Source of the DNA: Prolixibacteraceae bacterium UBA5740
GTDB taxonomy: Bacteria; Bacteroidota; Bacteroidia; Bacteroidales; Prolixibacteraceae
Assembly (NCBI GenBank): GCA_002419285.1
Contig: DIFU01000039.1
Location: 1-20,977 of the forward strand
DNA: 20,977 nucleotides
Direction: 5' to 3'
Shown: in pieces, positions 7,218-16,201 of the stretch
How positions within the stretch are numbered: position 1 is the first letter of the stretch
How the letters are laid out: each line of letters starts with the position of its first letter
Position numbers and translations under genes: made by a program
The notes under the pieces: model-generated
Database searches by the model: none
What the model was told of the DNA's origin: nothing
Seen by the model: only the letters and a program-made list of their open reading frames with translations

Positions 7218-10200
7218 ATGAAAAATAGTAAAACCGTCAACGGGTGGTCCGACCATCCTTTGAAGAAAACCTTTCTGATTATGAGGATAATAGTTTTTCT
7301 TCTCCTGGTAACCATCTTTCAAACCTACGCAAACGATGCGTACTCGCAACGAACCAAACTCTCCCTCGCTTTCAACAACACAGAACTGGAATTGGTACTC
7401 GATGCCATCGAGAACCAGAGCGAGTTTTTCTTTCTCTACAACGAGAAACTGGTCGATGTCCATCGCAAAGTATCGGTCAAGGCCAATGACCAGGCCATTA
7501 CCGAAATTCTGAATGGTCTTTTTGAAGGGACCGATGTCGAGTATTCCATTCTCGACCGGAAAATCGTGTTGGCACCCGAAAATATAAACGAAGCCGTGCA
7601 ACAGCAAAGGAGTGTGTCAGGTAAAGTAACCGACAGAGTTGGTTTGCCCTTGCCTGGGGTGACTGTTGTGATCCAGGGAACAACCCAAGGTACAATAACG
7701 GATTCGAATGGTAATTATGTATTGAACAATATATCTGATAATTCCACTTTGGTCTTCTCTTTCGTCGGAATGAGATCTCAAGAGACCTTTGTCGGGAATT
7801 TAGCAATTATCAATGTTACTCTTGTTGAAGAGACTATTGGGATTGAAGAAGTGGTCGCGATTGGATATGGAACTATGAAAAAAAGTGATGTTACCGGCGC
7901 TGTTTCTTCAGTTGTTACAGAATCAATTGAAAATGAAAAGCCACAAAATATACAGGATATTTTGAGGGGAAACATTCCTGGGTTAGAAGTTGGTTTCAAT
8001 ACAAGGGCAAAAGGTGAAGGAGGATTGGAGATTAGAGGAGTTAATACTTTATTAACCAGCTCAGCACCACTTTTAGTTATAGATGGAGTTATATATCCAG
8101 GTGAATTATCAGATATCAATCCATATGATATCGAAAGAATAGATGTCCTAAAAGATGCCTCTTCCGCTGCAGTTTTCGGTGCTCGAGCAGCTAATGGAGT
8201 TATTCTAATTACAACAACTAAAGGAAATAAAGGAAAACCGATTATTAATTTTAACACGAGTGTTGGAATTGCAACTATGGCAAAAATTCCTGAAGTATAT
8301 GGACCATATGAATTTCTGGAATGGAGGACTGATGTAATGAAATCACTTAATCTTTACAATCCAAGCTTAAAAGACAAACTATATGTTTTTGACAATCCAG
8401 ATAATTTACCCCAAGGTGTCACTGTTGATATGTGGAAAGACGCAAATTCTTCTGATGATTTAACCACAATTTGGCTGAACAGATTGGCATTATTTCCATC
8501 AGCAATAGAAAGGTACAAAAAAGGACAATATAATAATTGGGGTGATATTGTTTTTCAGAATGGTATCAGACAAGATCATAATGTGTCTTTATCAGGTCAA
8601 AATAATGAAGTTGCTTATTATTGGTCATTAGGATATCAGGACAATGAAGGAATTATCGTTGATGATGAATTTAAAACAATACGAACTAGGTTAAATCTTA
8701 GCAGTAATGTTACACAGTGGCTTGAAGTTGGAATTTACACACAATTTGCAAACCGTGACGAAAGCAGCATCCCTGCTACCTGGCAAGCTATAGAACTAGT
8801 AGACCCCTGGAAACCAGATAAAAACCCGGATGGAACACTTTTTATAGGAGACGATTTACCTGTTGGAGTAAGACATCCATTGTATAATAAAAGTTTTCAA
8901 ACAAGAGAGGATATTACAAGTTCTTTAATTAGTACAATGTTTGCAAATATCAAACTCCCGTTCAATTTTTCCTATAAGTTAAATTTTTCACCTCGATTTG
9001 AGTGGAACTCATACATGAATCACAATTCCGCATTGCATCAGGAGTGGAAAGTCTATGGAGGGGAAGCCAGACGAGATCAATCAAAAATATATAGTTGGCA
9101 GATTGATAACCTATTGAAGTGGAAAAAGACTTTTAATTCCAAACATGAATTTGATTTAACCTTGCTGCAAAATGCAGAGAAATATCAAAGCTGGTACAAC
9201 AGGATGGACGCTCAGAATTTTTCGCCTACAGATGCTTTGGGATTTCATAATATGCAGTCAGGAGCCAGTTCATCATACTCTATGAGAAGTGATGATGCAT
9301 ATAGCACCGGTGATGCTTTAATGGCACGTTTATTTTACTCTTTTCAAAATAAATATATGACAACCCTATCAATACGACGTGATGGATATTCTGCATTTGG
9401 TATGGGTAACCCGTATGGGACTTTTCCATCAGCTGCACTGGGTTGGGTATTTACAGAAGATGGTTTATTAACCAGTATTTTTAATTATGGAAAACTCAGA
9501 ATATCGTGGGGAGATAATGGAAATCGTGAAATTGGTCGATATGATGCATTATCAAATATGGGGACAGGAAAATATCCATATGAATCTTTAAGCGGCAGAG
9601 TATCTGAAGTTAACAGATTGTATGTAAATCGTATGGCAAATTACAACCTAAAATGGGAAAAAACCAGATCTTTAAATTTTGGCCTTGATTTTTCAATTTC
9701 ACAAAATAATAACATAACGGGTTCAATAGAATATTATCGTTCTTCTACATTAGACCTTTTAATCAACAGAGCATTACCTAATGTAACTGGTTTTGCATCT
9801 GTCAATACAAATCTTGGTGAAGTTGCAAACAACGGAATTGAGGTTATGTTGAATGCGTTGATTATTGACAAGGATAATTTTTCTTGGAATTCTAATCTGA
9901 CTTTTTCATCGAATCGCAATAAGATTAAAAAATTATATGGTGACAGTGTAGATATTTTAGATGAATCAGGAAATGTAATTGGTCAGAAAGAGGCAGATGA
10001 CATTACAAACGAATGGTTTATAGGTCAGGCAATTGACCGAATTTGGGAGCATAAAGTTTTAGGAGTTTGGCAATTGGGTGAAGAAGATGAAGCTGCTAAA
10101 TATGGTAATTTCCCTGGTGACTTTAAACTTCAGGATGTGAATAATGATGGTGCTATTGATATAAGCGATAAGGTTTTTCAAGGCTATATGGAACCCCGGT

Positions 10201-10652
10201 TTAGATGGAATTGGCGCAATAGATTTAATTTTTACGAAAACTTTGAAATGTCGTTTAATATTTATTCCTACTGGGGACATTATGACATATATAATGTAGC
10301 CAAAAATAATGGAGGAATTGATCAGGAAAACTATCCTGACCGAAATAATTCATATAAATATCCTTATTGGACTCCTGAAAATCCCATTAACGATTATGCA
10401 CGAAATTTTTCTGGAGATGGTGGTGTATTATATGATGTTTACCGAGAAAAATCATTTATTAGGCTTGATAATGTAAGTTTCGCATATTCGTTACCCAGGG
10501 CAATTCTTAATACCATGAATATTGGGAATGTAAAATTCACTGGGTCAATTAGGAATTGTGCTGTTTGGGCACCTCATTGGGACTTTTGGGATCCTGAATT
10601 TAGTGGGCCAAATCCCAGGTATTTCACTTTTTCAATTGATTTAACTATATAA
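7218..10652 (+). CDS. susC: SusC-family TonB-dependent receptor with STN signalling domain, compositionally chimeric
   Basis: An outer-membrane glycan importer of 1144 residues that works with SusD and TonB. After a long signal region (helix about 20-35, cleavage near AYSQ, 44) come an STN domain at about 47-118 (LELVLDAIENQSEFFFLY), which contacts FecR, and a carboxypeptidase-like domain at about 132-205 (VSGKVTDRVGLPLPGV). The TonB-box/plug start follows at about 209-222 (IEEVVAIGYGTMKK), with the plug to about 335 (GLEIRGVNTLL, DIERIDVLKDASSAAVFG) and then the beta-barrel. Start 7218 gives the long N terminus usual for STN-bearing SusC proteins; ATG 7281 is an unlikely alternative. The first ~155 codons use GC-rich codons (ATC, AAC, CTC, CTG), while the rest uses ATT, AAT and TTA. 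The frame is intact through the change. SusD follows after 11 bases. Confidence 0.95.
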   Translation: MKNSKTVNGWSDHPLKKTFLIMRIIVFLLLVTIFQTYANDAYSQRTKLSLAFNNTELELVLDAIENQSEFFFLYNEKLVDVHRKVSVKANDQAITEILNGLFEGTDVEYSILDRKIVLAPENINEAVQQQRSVSGKVTDRVGLPLPGVTVVIQGTTQGTITDSNGNYVLNNISDNSTLVFSFVGMRSQETFVGNLAIINVTLVEETIGIEEVVAIGYGTMKKSDVTGAVSSVVTESIENEKPQNIQDILRGNIPGLEVGFNTRAKGEGGLEIRGVNTLLTSSAPLLVIDGVIYPGELSDINPYDIERIDVLKDASSAAVFGARAANGVILITTTKGNKGKPIINFNTSVGIATMAKIPEVYGPYEFLEWRTDVMKSLNLYNPSLKDKLYVFDNPDNLPQGVTVDMWKDANSSDDLTTIWLNRLALFPSAIERYKKGQYNNWGDIVFQNGIRQDHNVSLSGQNNEVAYYWSLGYQDNEGIIVDDEFKTIRTRLNLSSNVTQWLEVGIYTQFANRDESSIPATWQAIELVDPWKPDKNPDGTLFIGDDLPVGVRHPLYNKSFQTREDITSSLISTMFANIKLPFNFSYKLNFSPRFEWNSYMNHNSALHQEWKVYGGEARRDQSKIYSWQIDNLLKWKKTFNSKHEFDLTLLQNAEKYQSWYNRMDAQNFSPTDALGFHNMQSGASSSYSMRSDDAYSTGDALMARLFYSFQNKYMTTLSIRRDGYSAFGMGNPYGTFPSAALGWVFTEDGLLTSIFNYGKLRISWGDNGNREIGRYDALSNMGTGKYPYESLSGRVSEVNRLYVNRMANYNLKWEKTRSLNFGLDFSISQNNNITGSIEYYRSSTLDLLINRALPNVTGFASVNTNLGEVANNGIEVMLNALIIDKDNFSWNSNLTFSSNRNKIKKLYGDSVDILDESGNVIGQKEADDITNEWFIGQAIDRIWEHKVLGVWQLGEEDEAAKYGNFPGDFKLQDVNNDGAIDISDKVFQGYMEPRFRWNWRNRFNFYENFEMSFNIYSYWGHYDIYNVAKNNGGIDQENYPDRNNSYKYPYWTPENPINDYARNFSGDGGVLYDVYREKSFIRLDNVSFAYSLPRAILNTMNIGNVKFTGSIRNCAVWAPHWDFWDPEFSGPNPRYFTFSIDLTI
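7660..7720. other. Composition breakpoint inside SusC
   Basis: Counting by eye, 7381-7680 is 48% G+C (144/300) and 7681-8100 is 37% (155/420). Many rows further right fall near 30%, while rows in the sulfatase and FAD genes are near 60%. The step coincides with the conserved GVTVVIQGTTQGTITD segment of the carboxypeptidase-like domain. The exact base cannot be fixed. Confidence 0.7.
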
Positions 10653-10663
10653 AAACTAATCAG

Positions 10664-12553
10664 ATGAAAGCAAAAATAAAAGAACTTTATCGATTACTTG
10701 TTTTAATAGTGGTTGTTCTAAGTATCGAAGCTTGTGATACTGAGTGGTTAGAGCCTAAACCATTATCCATTTTTACACCGGAAAATTCCTTATTAGATGG
10801 CCGTGGTATGTATGCTGCATTAACAGCTTCTGATGCCCTTATTAGAGATGAATGGTTTACAACAGGGAACAGAACGCCAATGAATACTGAAACTATTTTT
10901 TCGGAAGTTAGTGTTGACGGCAGTACGGATCAAGGTTATGCTCCATTTAATATGGATGTGGTTTTGACACCAAGTGGTGCACAACAATTACTGTATATTA
11001 ATCAGTATTGGCAAATGGGTTATTCAGGTATAAAATATGCTAATCTAATAATCAATCGAATTGATGATAGTGACATTTCCATTGAAGCAGAAAAAAATGC
11101 TATTAAAGGGATGGCATATTTTTATCGTGCCTATTGGTATTACAGGCTTGTTCACCAGTTTGGTGATGTACCATTTATTGGTGAGGAAGTTATGACTCCA
11201 AGATTAGATTTTTTCTCTACAGAACGTGATGTAATCCTACAAAAAATTAAAAAAGATTTAGAGTTTGCAGTGGAATGGACGACAGATAATGTTGACAGAG
11301 GTCGTGCTACAAATGGAGCTTGTGCTCATTTACTTTCAAAAGTTTGTCTTGCGTTAGGTGACTTTGATGGTGCAATTGCTGCAGCAAATCATGTTATTAA
11401 TGGAGGAGTCTATCGCTTAATGGTTGAACCCTTTGGTGAAGTACCTATGGAAGAAGGTAATTATATAAGGGATTTTTTAGGAATTGTAAGAGATGATGTT
11501 ATTGCCACATTACATTGGCATGCAAATAAAGCAAATCCTGAGAACAAAGAAGTTCTATACATGGTACTCTCCAGAGAAGATTTAGTGGACTCACGGCTTT
11601 CTTTAACATCAATGTATCGATTACAACCTTCATGGAGTAAAATTGGTCAACTCCAATTATATACACCCGATGGCTATGGCCCTGGCACTTCGGATAAACT
11701 TGGTGAAGAAATTGATATTGTACAAAGTATCGGTCGCGGTCAGGCAATGATTCGTAATACACCATATCACCATACCTGGATTTGGAATCACCCTAAAGAT
11801 GATAACGACCTTCGCCACAAAAAAGGAAATTGGATGAATATGGAAGATTTAGTTTACAATCATCCTGCAACAAAAAAAAGTGCGTATTACGGAAAACCAC
11901 TTCAGCTTTTTGATGATGAAGGAAATGTACTAACGCTAGATTCTATTCGCAACTGGTTTGGATGGCCACATTATAAAGTTTATGTTCCCGACCCTCGTCG
12001 GGCACCGGCTCGAGGTGGAGCAGGTGACTGGTATGTATTTCGAGTAGCAGAAACATATTTATTAAGATCCGAAGCCTATTTCTGGAAAGGTGATATTGCA
12101 AATGCAATTGCAGATTTAAATGTTGTACGGACGCGAGCTCATGCAGCACCCATTTCTGATCCTTCCTTATTCAATATCGGAACCATTCTTGACGAAAGAG
12201 CAAGAGAATTATATTGGGAAGAACCAAGAAAAACTGAATTAACCCGCATGGCCTATATTTTGGCAAAAACGGGTAAAACATGCTATAATGGTAAAACATA
12301 TTCTCTAAATAATTTTTCAGAAGATAACTTTTGGATTGACAGAATTAATGAAAGAGGTGGTTTTTATAACCAAGGTGTAATTGCCATAAATGGCCTTGAA
12401 TATAAAATGTCTGCAAAACATGTACTTTGGCCTGTGCCAGAAATTGCTATCAAGGCCAATACCAAAGGAGTCATTAATCAAAATTTCGGCTATGACGGAT
12501 ACGAAAATAATGTTCCACCGTTAACTGAAATTCCATCAGATCAGGATAATTAA
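10664..12553 (+). CDS. susD: SusD/RagB-family outer-membrane glycan-binding lipoprotein
   Basis: The surface lid that captures substrate for the preceding SusC. The protein has 629 residues with a signal peptide ending in the lipobox SIEAC (C24), followed by acidic residues (DTEWLEPKPLS) and the usual N-terminal SusD helix pattern (YWQMGYSGIKYANLIINRID, about 124-143). The TPR-like segment includes AIKGMAYFYRAYWYYRLV and FGDVPFIGEEV, both family hallmarks. The C-terminal part carries YLLRSEAYFWKGDIANAIADL and VVRTRAHA with the ILDERARELYWEEPRK block, again characteristic. It starts 11 bases after the SusC stop, so the two are co-translated. Codon use is AT-rich like the SusC barrel. A very strong hairpin follows the stop by 10 bases. 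Ligand specificity cannot be read from the sequence. Confidence 0.95.
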   Translation: MKAKIKELYRLLVLIVVVLSIEACDTEWLEPKPLSIFTPENSLLDGRGMYAALTASDALIRDEWFTTGNRTPMNTETIFSEVSVDGSTDQGYAPFNMDVVLTPSGAQQLLYINQYWQMGYSGIKYANLIINRIDDSDISIEAEKNAIKGMAYFYRAYWYYRLVHQFGDVPFIGEEVMTPRLDFFSTERDVILQKIKKDLEFAVEWTTDNVDRGRATNGACAHLLSKVCLALGDFDGAIAAANHVINGGVYRLMVEPFGEVPMEEGNYIRDFLGIVRDDVIATLHWHANKANPENKEVLYMVLSREDLVDSRLSLTSMYRLQPSWSKIGQLQLYTPDGYGPGTSDKLGEEIDIVQSIGRGQAMIRNTPYHHTWIWNHPKDDNDLRHKKGNWMNMEDLVYNHPATKKSAYYGKPLQLFDDEGNVLTLDSIRNWFGWPHYKVYVPDPRRAPARGGAGDWYVFRVAETYLLRSEAYFWKGDIANAIADLNVVRTRAHAAPISDPSLFNIGTILDERARELYWEEPRKTELTRMAYILAKTGKTCYNGKTYSLNNFSEDNFWIDRINERGGFYNQGVIAINGLEYKMSAKHVLWPVPEIAIKANTKGVINQNFGYDGYENNVPPLTEIPSDQDN

Positions 12554-12562
12554 AAAAAAGAA

Positions 12563-12599
12563 TAGGTTACCCATTTCTTATTGAGAAATGGGTAACCTA
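12563..12599. terminator. Perfect 15-bp hairpin after SusD
   Basis: TAGGTTACCCATTTC (12563-12577) pairs without mismatch with GAAATGGGTAACCTA (12585-12599) around a 7-base loop (TTATTGA). It is flanked by A8 on the left and A7 on the right. The T tract expected of an intrinsic terminator is thus present on the minus strand but not the plus strand. It may end or stabilise the SusCD message, separating it from the enzyme genes. Confidence 0.55.
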
Positions 12600-12742
12600 A
12601 AAAAATTCAATTTTAGCTAGATAGTCCCATTGTGCTTGAAGACATTATAAAACAACATGTTTTGGATATAATGGTTTCGGTGAAATTCTAAGAGTTAAAC
12701 ATTTTCAGATACGATGATCTAAAGTACAAACCAAGATGGAGC

Positions 12743-12934
12743 TTGCTGGAAGAATTCGGAATGTTTACTTTATTCCTTACAGGAGTAAGTAGTTCAGGAA
12801 TATTTGATTTGTTGCGACCAACTACTCTTGCCAACATGTATGATCTAGAAATTGATTATATCAATTTTAAATATATGATCAAAGACATTATTAATCAAGA
12901 AGATAATCTTCTCGTGGAAGTCAAATCAAAATAA
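12743..12934 (+). CDS. Small hypothetical ORF or gene remnant in the SusD-oxidoreductase gap
   Basis: The 396-base gap between SusD and the first oxidoreductase holds the hairpin above and one AT-rich ORF. The ORF is open without a start from 12692; usable starts are TTG 12743 (63 codons) or ATG 12761 (57 codons). The product has no signal peptide or motif that I recognise. The segment preceding the start (RYDDLKYKPRWSLLEEFG) reads like protein, which suggests the 3' remnant of a longer gene. It ends 15 bases before the oxidoreductase ATG. It could equally be chance in AT-rich DNA. Confidence 0.2.
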   Translation: MLEEFGMFTLFLTGVSSSGIFDLLRPTTLANMYDLEIDYINFKYMIKDIINQEDNLLVEVKSK

Positions 12935-12949
12935 CGAATAATCAGTAAA

Positions 12950-14359
12950 ATGACAAATAGAAGAGAATTTTTAAAAAAAAGTACGATTGGCACAGTCGGA
13001 ATAGCAATTGGTGGCATGGGATTCAGTTCAAAATCATATGCTTCAATAATGGGATCAAACGAACGTATAAATCTTGCCGTTATTGGTATTCGCAACCAGG
13101 GTAGCGTTCACATTAATAATTTGTGCAACCTGCATGAGAGTCATAATGTTAAAATAAAAACACTTTGCGATACAGATGAATTATTGTTTGCTTCCCGGTC
13201 GAAAATGGTATTTGACAAAACAGGAGAAAGACCATTAACTGAATGGGATATGCAAAAAGTTTTTGACGATAAGGAAATAGATGCCGTTTCAATTGTTACA
13301 CCAAATCATTGGCATGCGCTAGCAACTATATGGGCTTGTCAGGCCGGAAAGCATGTTTATGTAGAAAAGCCTATTTCTCACAACATTTGGGAAGGCCGAA
13401 AAATGGTTGAAGCTGCCAACAAATACAAGGTACATGTACAAGTTGGACTGAATAATCGCTCATCACCAAATGTTAGGGAAGCAATTAAGTTTTTACATGA
13501 TGGAGGCATCGGAGAGGTATATATGGCCCGGGCACTGTGTTTTAAAGCACGAGATTCATACGGCATGGCTAAGGATAGTGAACCGCCTAAGACATTGCAC
13601 TACGACCGCTGGTTAGGCCCAGCGCCATGGCGGTCTTATAATGAAAAGCGAGGGCATTATAATTGGCACTGGTATTGGGATACCGGCAACGGAGATACTG
13701 GAAACACAGGTCCACACCAACTCGATATTGCTCGTTGGGGCCTCAATAAAAACGAACATCCCGTAAAAGTCAATTCCTCCGGTGGTATTTATGGTTTCAG
13801 GCAGGATGAAGCCAAGCCGGAAGACCGAACTCCGGGGAAAATGGTTTACGGTGAGGTAGAAACTTACGGACATGATAAAACCACACAGGAAACTCCAAAT
13901 ATGCAAACAGCCGTATTTAAATACAGCGACGGGACAATGCTTGAATTTGAAACCCGTGGCCGTTATACCAATCATGAGGGAAGCGAAGGTCAGGAAATAG
14001 GTAACTTATTTTTTGGCACTAATGGATGGCTTGAAATTTATGGAAGTACATGGAATGCTTTTCGTGGCAGGGAAAAGGAACCTTTCGCAAGTTCAAAAAA
14101 AATGGAGCACGGCCAGAGTGGGAATCATTGGGCTAACTTTCTGGATGTTATTCGTTCTGGAAATTCAGATGATTTAAATAGTAATATTCGTGAAGGCTTC
14201 TATTCGTCTTCACTTCCTTTACTTGCCAATATTTCCTATCGATTAGACCGTGAATTGAAATTTAATGGCGAATTCGAGAAGTTTGTAAACGATTCTGAAG
14301 CCGATGCCATGCTAACACGAAGATACCGCAAACCATATGTGGTACCTGATATAGTTTAA
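12950..14359 (+). CDS. Tat-exported Gfo/Idh/MocA oxidoreductase (first of three)
   Basis: An NAD(P)-dependent sugar oxidoreductase of 469 residues, predicted to be exported folded with its cofactor. The twin-arginine signal is NRREFLKKS (R4, R5), followed by a hydrophobic stretch. The Rossmann fold begins INLAVIGIRNQGSVH (40-54), with the glycine loop altered from the usual GxGxxG. TPNHWHA (117-123) and VEKPISHN (138-145) follow, with K140 the conserved catalytic-site lysine. The C-terminal domain has DTGNTGPHQLDIARW, in which H256 is the usual catalytic histidine of the GxHxxD motif. Its body most resembles the oxidoreductase at 17145 (WACQAGK, GRKMVEAA, YRKPY near the C terminus), whereas its signal region resembles that at 19594 (SSKSY). 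The substrate is unknown; ring oxidation of a glycoside is the likely role given the DUF1080 neighbour. Confidence 0.92.
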   Translation: MTNRREFLKKSTIGTVGIAIGGMGFSSKSYASIMGSNERINLAVIGIRNQGSVHINNLCNLHESHNVKIKTLCDTDELLFASRSKMVFDKTGERPLTEWDMQKVFDDKEIDAVSIVTPNHWHALATIWACQAGKHVYVEKPISHNIWEGRKMVEAANKYKVHVQVGLNNRSSPNVREAIKFLHDGGIGEVYMARALCFKARDSYGMAKDSEPPKTLHYDRWLGPAPWRSYNEKRGHYNWHWYWDTGNGDTGNTGPHQLDIARWGLNKNEHPVKVNSSGGIYGFRQDEAKPEDRTPGKMVYGEVETYGHDKTTQETPNMQTAVFKYSDGTMLEFETRGRYTNHEGSEGQEIGNLFFGTNGWLEIYGSTWNAFRGREKEPFASSKKMEHGQSGNHWANFLDVIRSGNSDDLNSNIREGFYSSSLPLLANISYRLDRELKFNGEFEKFVNDSEADAMLTRRYRKPYVVPDIV

Positions 14360-14499
14360 TAGTTTGGTGATGTAGAATATACTAAAAAGTTTATAAGTGA
14401 TTTATAAAAATTACAAAATCAATTTGAAATTCAGAAATTCTGATGTTATGTAATATTATGAATTAGCATAGTCATTTTATTAATGAAAAAATAAAAATC

Positions 14500-16173
14500 A
14501 TGAAATATTGGATATTCATTTTAATCATTTCGTATGCTTTAAGTTCCCAAGCTCAAAAACTACCTACAGGTAATCCATCAGATTTTGAAGTAAAAACCTG
14601 TCTCCATTCAGTAAGTTACGCTGGCTTTTGGCGTGGGCAGGCATACCTTTCAGTAGATGATTTCCTGGTAAAAGCAAAAGAACTTGGTTATGAGGGAGTG
14701 ATGCTGGTGGCAAAACGCCCGCATGTTTCTCCACACGATTACGACAAAGCGGCACGCGCCAGGCTGAAAGCAAAAATAGAATCTCTTGACCTTAAACTAG
14801 TTGGACTTGCAGGATACACTGATTTTACCGCAGGGATTGACAAGCCCGGCATTCCAAATGCCGAAATTCAAGCCTCCTGGGTTGGCGAAATTTCTGAACT
14901 AGCCAAAGATTTGGGAACCGACATGGTGCGCATTTTCACTGGTTACGAACGGCCCGGGATACCCTACGACAAGCAGTATAAAGAAGTGTTGGAAGGACTA
15001 AAAATGGCTGGAAAACTGGCTGCAGAGCACGGCGTAACACTGGCAGTGCAAAACCATCATGACATTGCTTTGCACCACGATGCCATGTACTGGTTGCTGA
15101 AAGAAGTAAACATGCCCAATGTGATGTCTGGTTGGGATGCCTGGGCACCGGTACTGGAAGGATTATCTTCCGAAGAACTTCGTGAGTCAATCTATAAAAT
15201 GCAGCCCTACATTGTGAATACAATTGTAGCTGACTATCAATCTCATCCGCGTTTTACTTATATTAATGAACTCACCAATTACCAGGCTGAAAAACCTGTA
15301 AAAAGGGCAGTCCCCACCGGTGAAGGGATTATCGACTACAAGACCTGGTTTGAAACGATGAAAGAGATTGGTTACCAGGGCTGGGTGGTTTACGAAATGT
15401 GTGAAGTGCTCGATGGCGGCGGTTCCATTGAAAATCTGGACCGAACAGCCAAAATATTTATAGAATATATGGAACAATTTAAAAGTTCAGATAATACGTT
15501 AACCGATACGGAAAGAAATGAAGGGTGGGACTTATTGTTCGATGGCAAATCATTAAAAGGCTGGAGAGGTTTTGGATTAAAAAATGCTCCGGATGGTTGG
15601 GTTGTTGAGAATGGAACGATTAAAATTTTGCCAAAAACCGACTGGCCACGCCAAGCAGATGGCCAACCAATTTTAGGTGCCGATTTAATTACTGTTGAAA
15701 CCTTCGATAATTTTGAACTGATTTGGGATTGGAAAATTGGTCCCGCCGGCAACAGTGGGATTAAATATAATGTTTCCGAAGAGCTTTCAACATCCTATCC
15801 TCCGAAAGGATGTGCTTTGGGATTTGAGTACCAGATGATGGATGATTCTGGTTTATCGGAAAGATCAATGCACAACAGCACTGGAGCATTATATGATCTG
15901 GTGCCCCCGGCCTTAGACAAACTATTAAAACCAGTGGGGGAATATAATACCAGTCGTATCTTGTTTAAAGGAAATCATGTGGAACATTGGCTCAATGGGA
16001 AAAAGGTTCTGGAGTACAATATGGATAGTAGCTCATTTGAATCATTAATTCAAAAAAGTAAATTTAAAGATATTCCTGGTTTTGCTGACAAAAAGAAAGG
16101 ACATATTGTTTTACAGGATCATGCTGAAGAAGCATGGTTCAAAAACATAAAAATCAGAAGGTTGAACAATTGA
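14500..16173 (+). CDS. Fusion: sugar isomerase/epimerase-type TIM barrel plus DUF1080 (3-keto-glycoside hydrolase-like)
   Basis: A 557-residue exported two-domain enzyme with a signal peptide of about 18 residues (YALSSQAQ). The N-terminal part (about 30-325) is an AP-endonuclease-2/xylose-isomerase-like barrel (PF01261). Probable metal ligands lie in QNHHD (184-188), GWDAW (D213), GEGIIDY (E275) and VYEMCEV (E299). After a short linker (326-342) the C-terminal part (343-555) is DUF1080 (PF06439, 3-keto-disaccharide hydrolase): GWDLLFDGKSLKGW, NSGIKYN, GFEYQMMDD, NSTGALYDL, GEYNTSRI, HIVLQDH. The two halves would carry out sequential steps on an oxidised sugar, such as elimination or isomerisation and then hydration or hydrolysis. 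G+C is about 47% in the barrel (14701-15420) and 38.5% in the rest (15421-16140), hinting at a joined origin. The next gene follows after 28 bases. Confidence 0.9.
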   Translation: MKYWIFILIISYALSSQAQKLPTGNPSDFEVKTCLHSVSYAGFWRGQAYLSVDDFLVKAKELGYEGVMLVAKRPHVSPHDYDKAARARLKAKIESLDLKLVGLAGYTDFTAGIDKPGIPNAEIQASWVGEISELAKDLGTDMVRIFTGYERPGIPYDKQYKEVLEGLKMAGKLAAEHGVTLAVQNHHDIALHHDAMYWLLKEVNMPNVMSGWDAWAPVLEGLSSEELRESIYKMQPYIVNTIVADYQSHPRFTYINELTNYQAEKPVKRAVPTGEGIIDYKTWFETMKEIGYQGWVVYEMCEVLDGGGSIENLDRTAKIFIEYMEQFKSSDNTLTDTERNEGWDLLFDGKSLKGWRGFGLKNAPDGWVVENGTIKILPKTDWPRQADGQPILGADLITVETFDNFELIWDWKIGPAGNSGIKYNVSEELSTSYPPKGCALGFEYQMMDDSGLSERSMHNSTGALYDLVPPALDKLLKPVGEYNTSRILFKGNHVEHWLNGKKVLEYNMDSSSFESLIQKSKFKDIPGFADKKKGHIVLQDHAEEAWFKNIKIRRLNN

Positions 16174-16201
16174 AGTATTTAATAATATAAAAAATATTAG
16201 A

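Noticed and set aside
12950..14359. Possible GH109-type glycosidase (NAD-dependent alpha-N-acetylgalactosaminidase)
   Set aside because: GH109 enzymes share the Gfo/Idh/MocA fold and Tat export, but the conserved block here reads VEKPISHN with following GRKMVEAA, unlike the VEVPAA-type block I recall for GH109. A plain oxidoreductase is the safer call.
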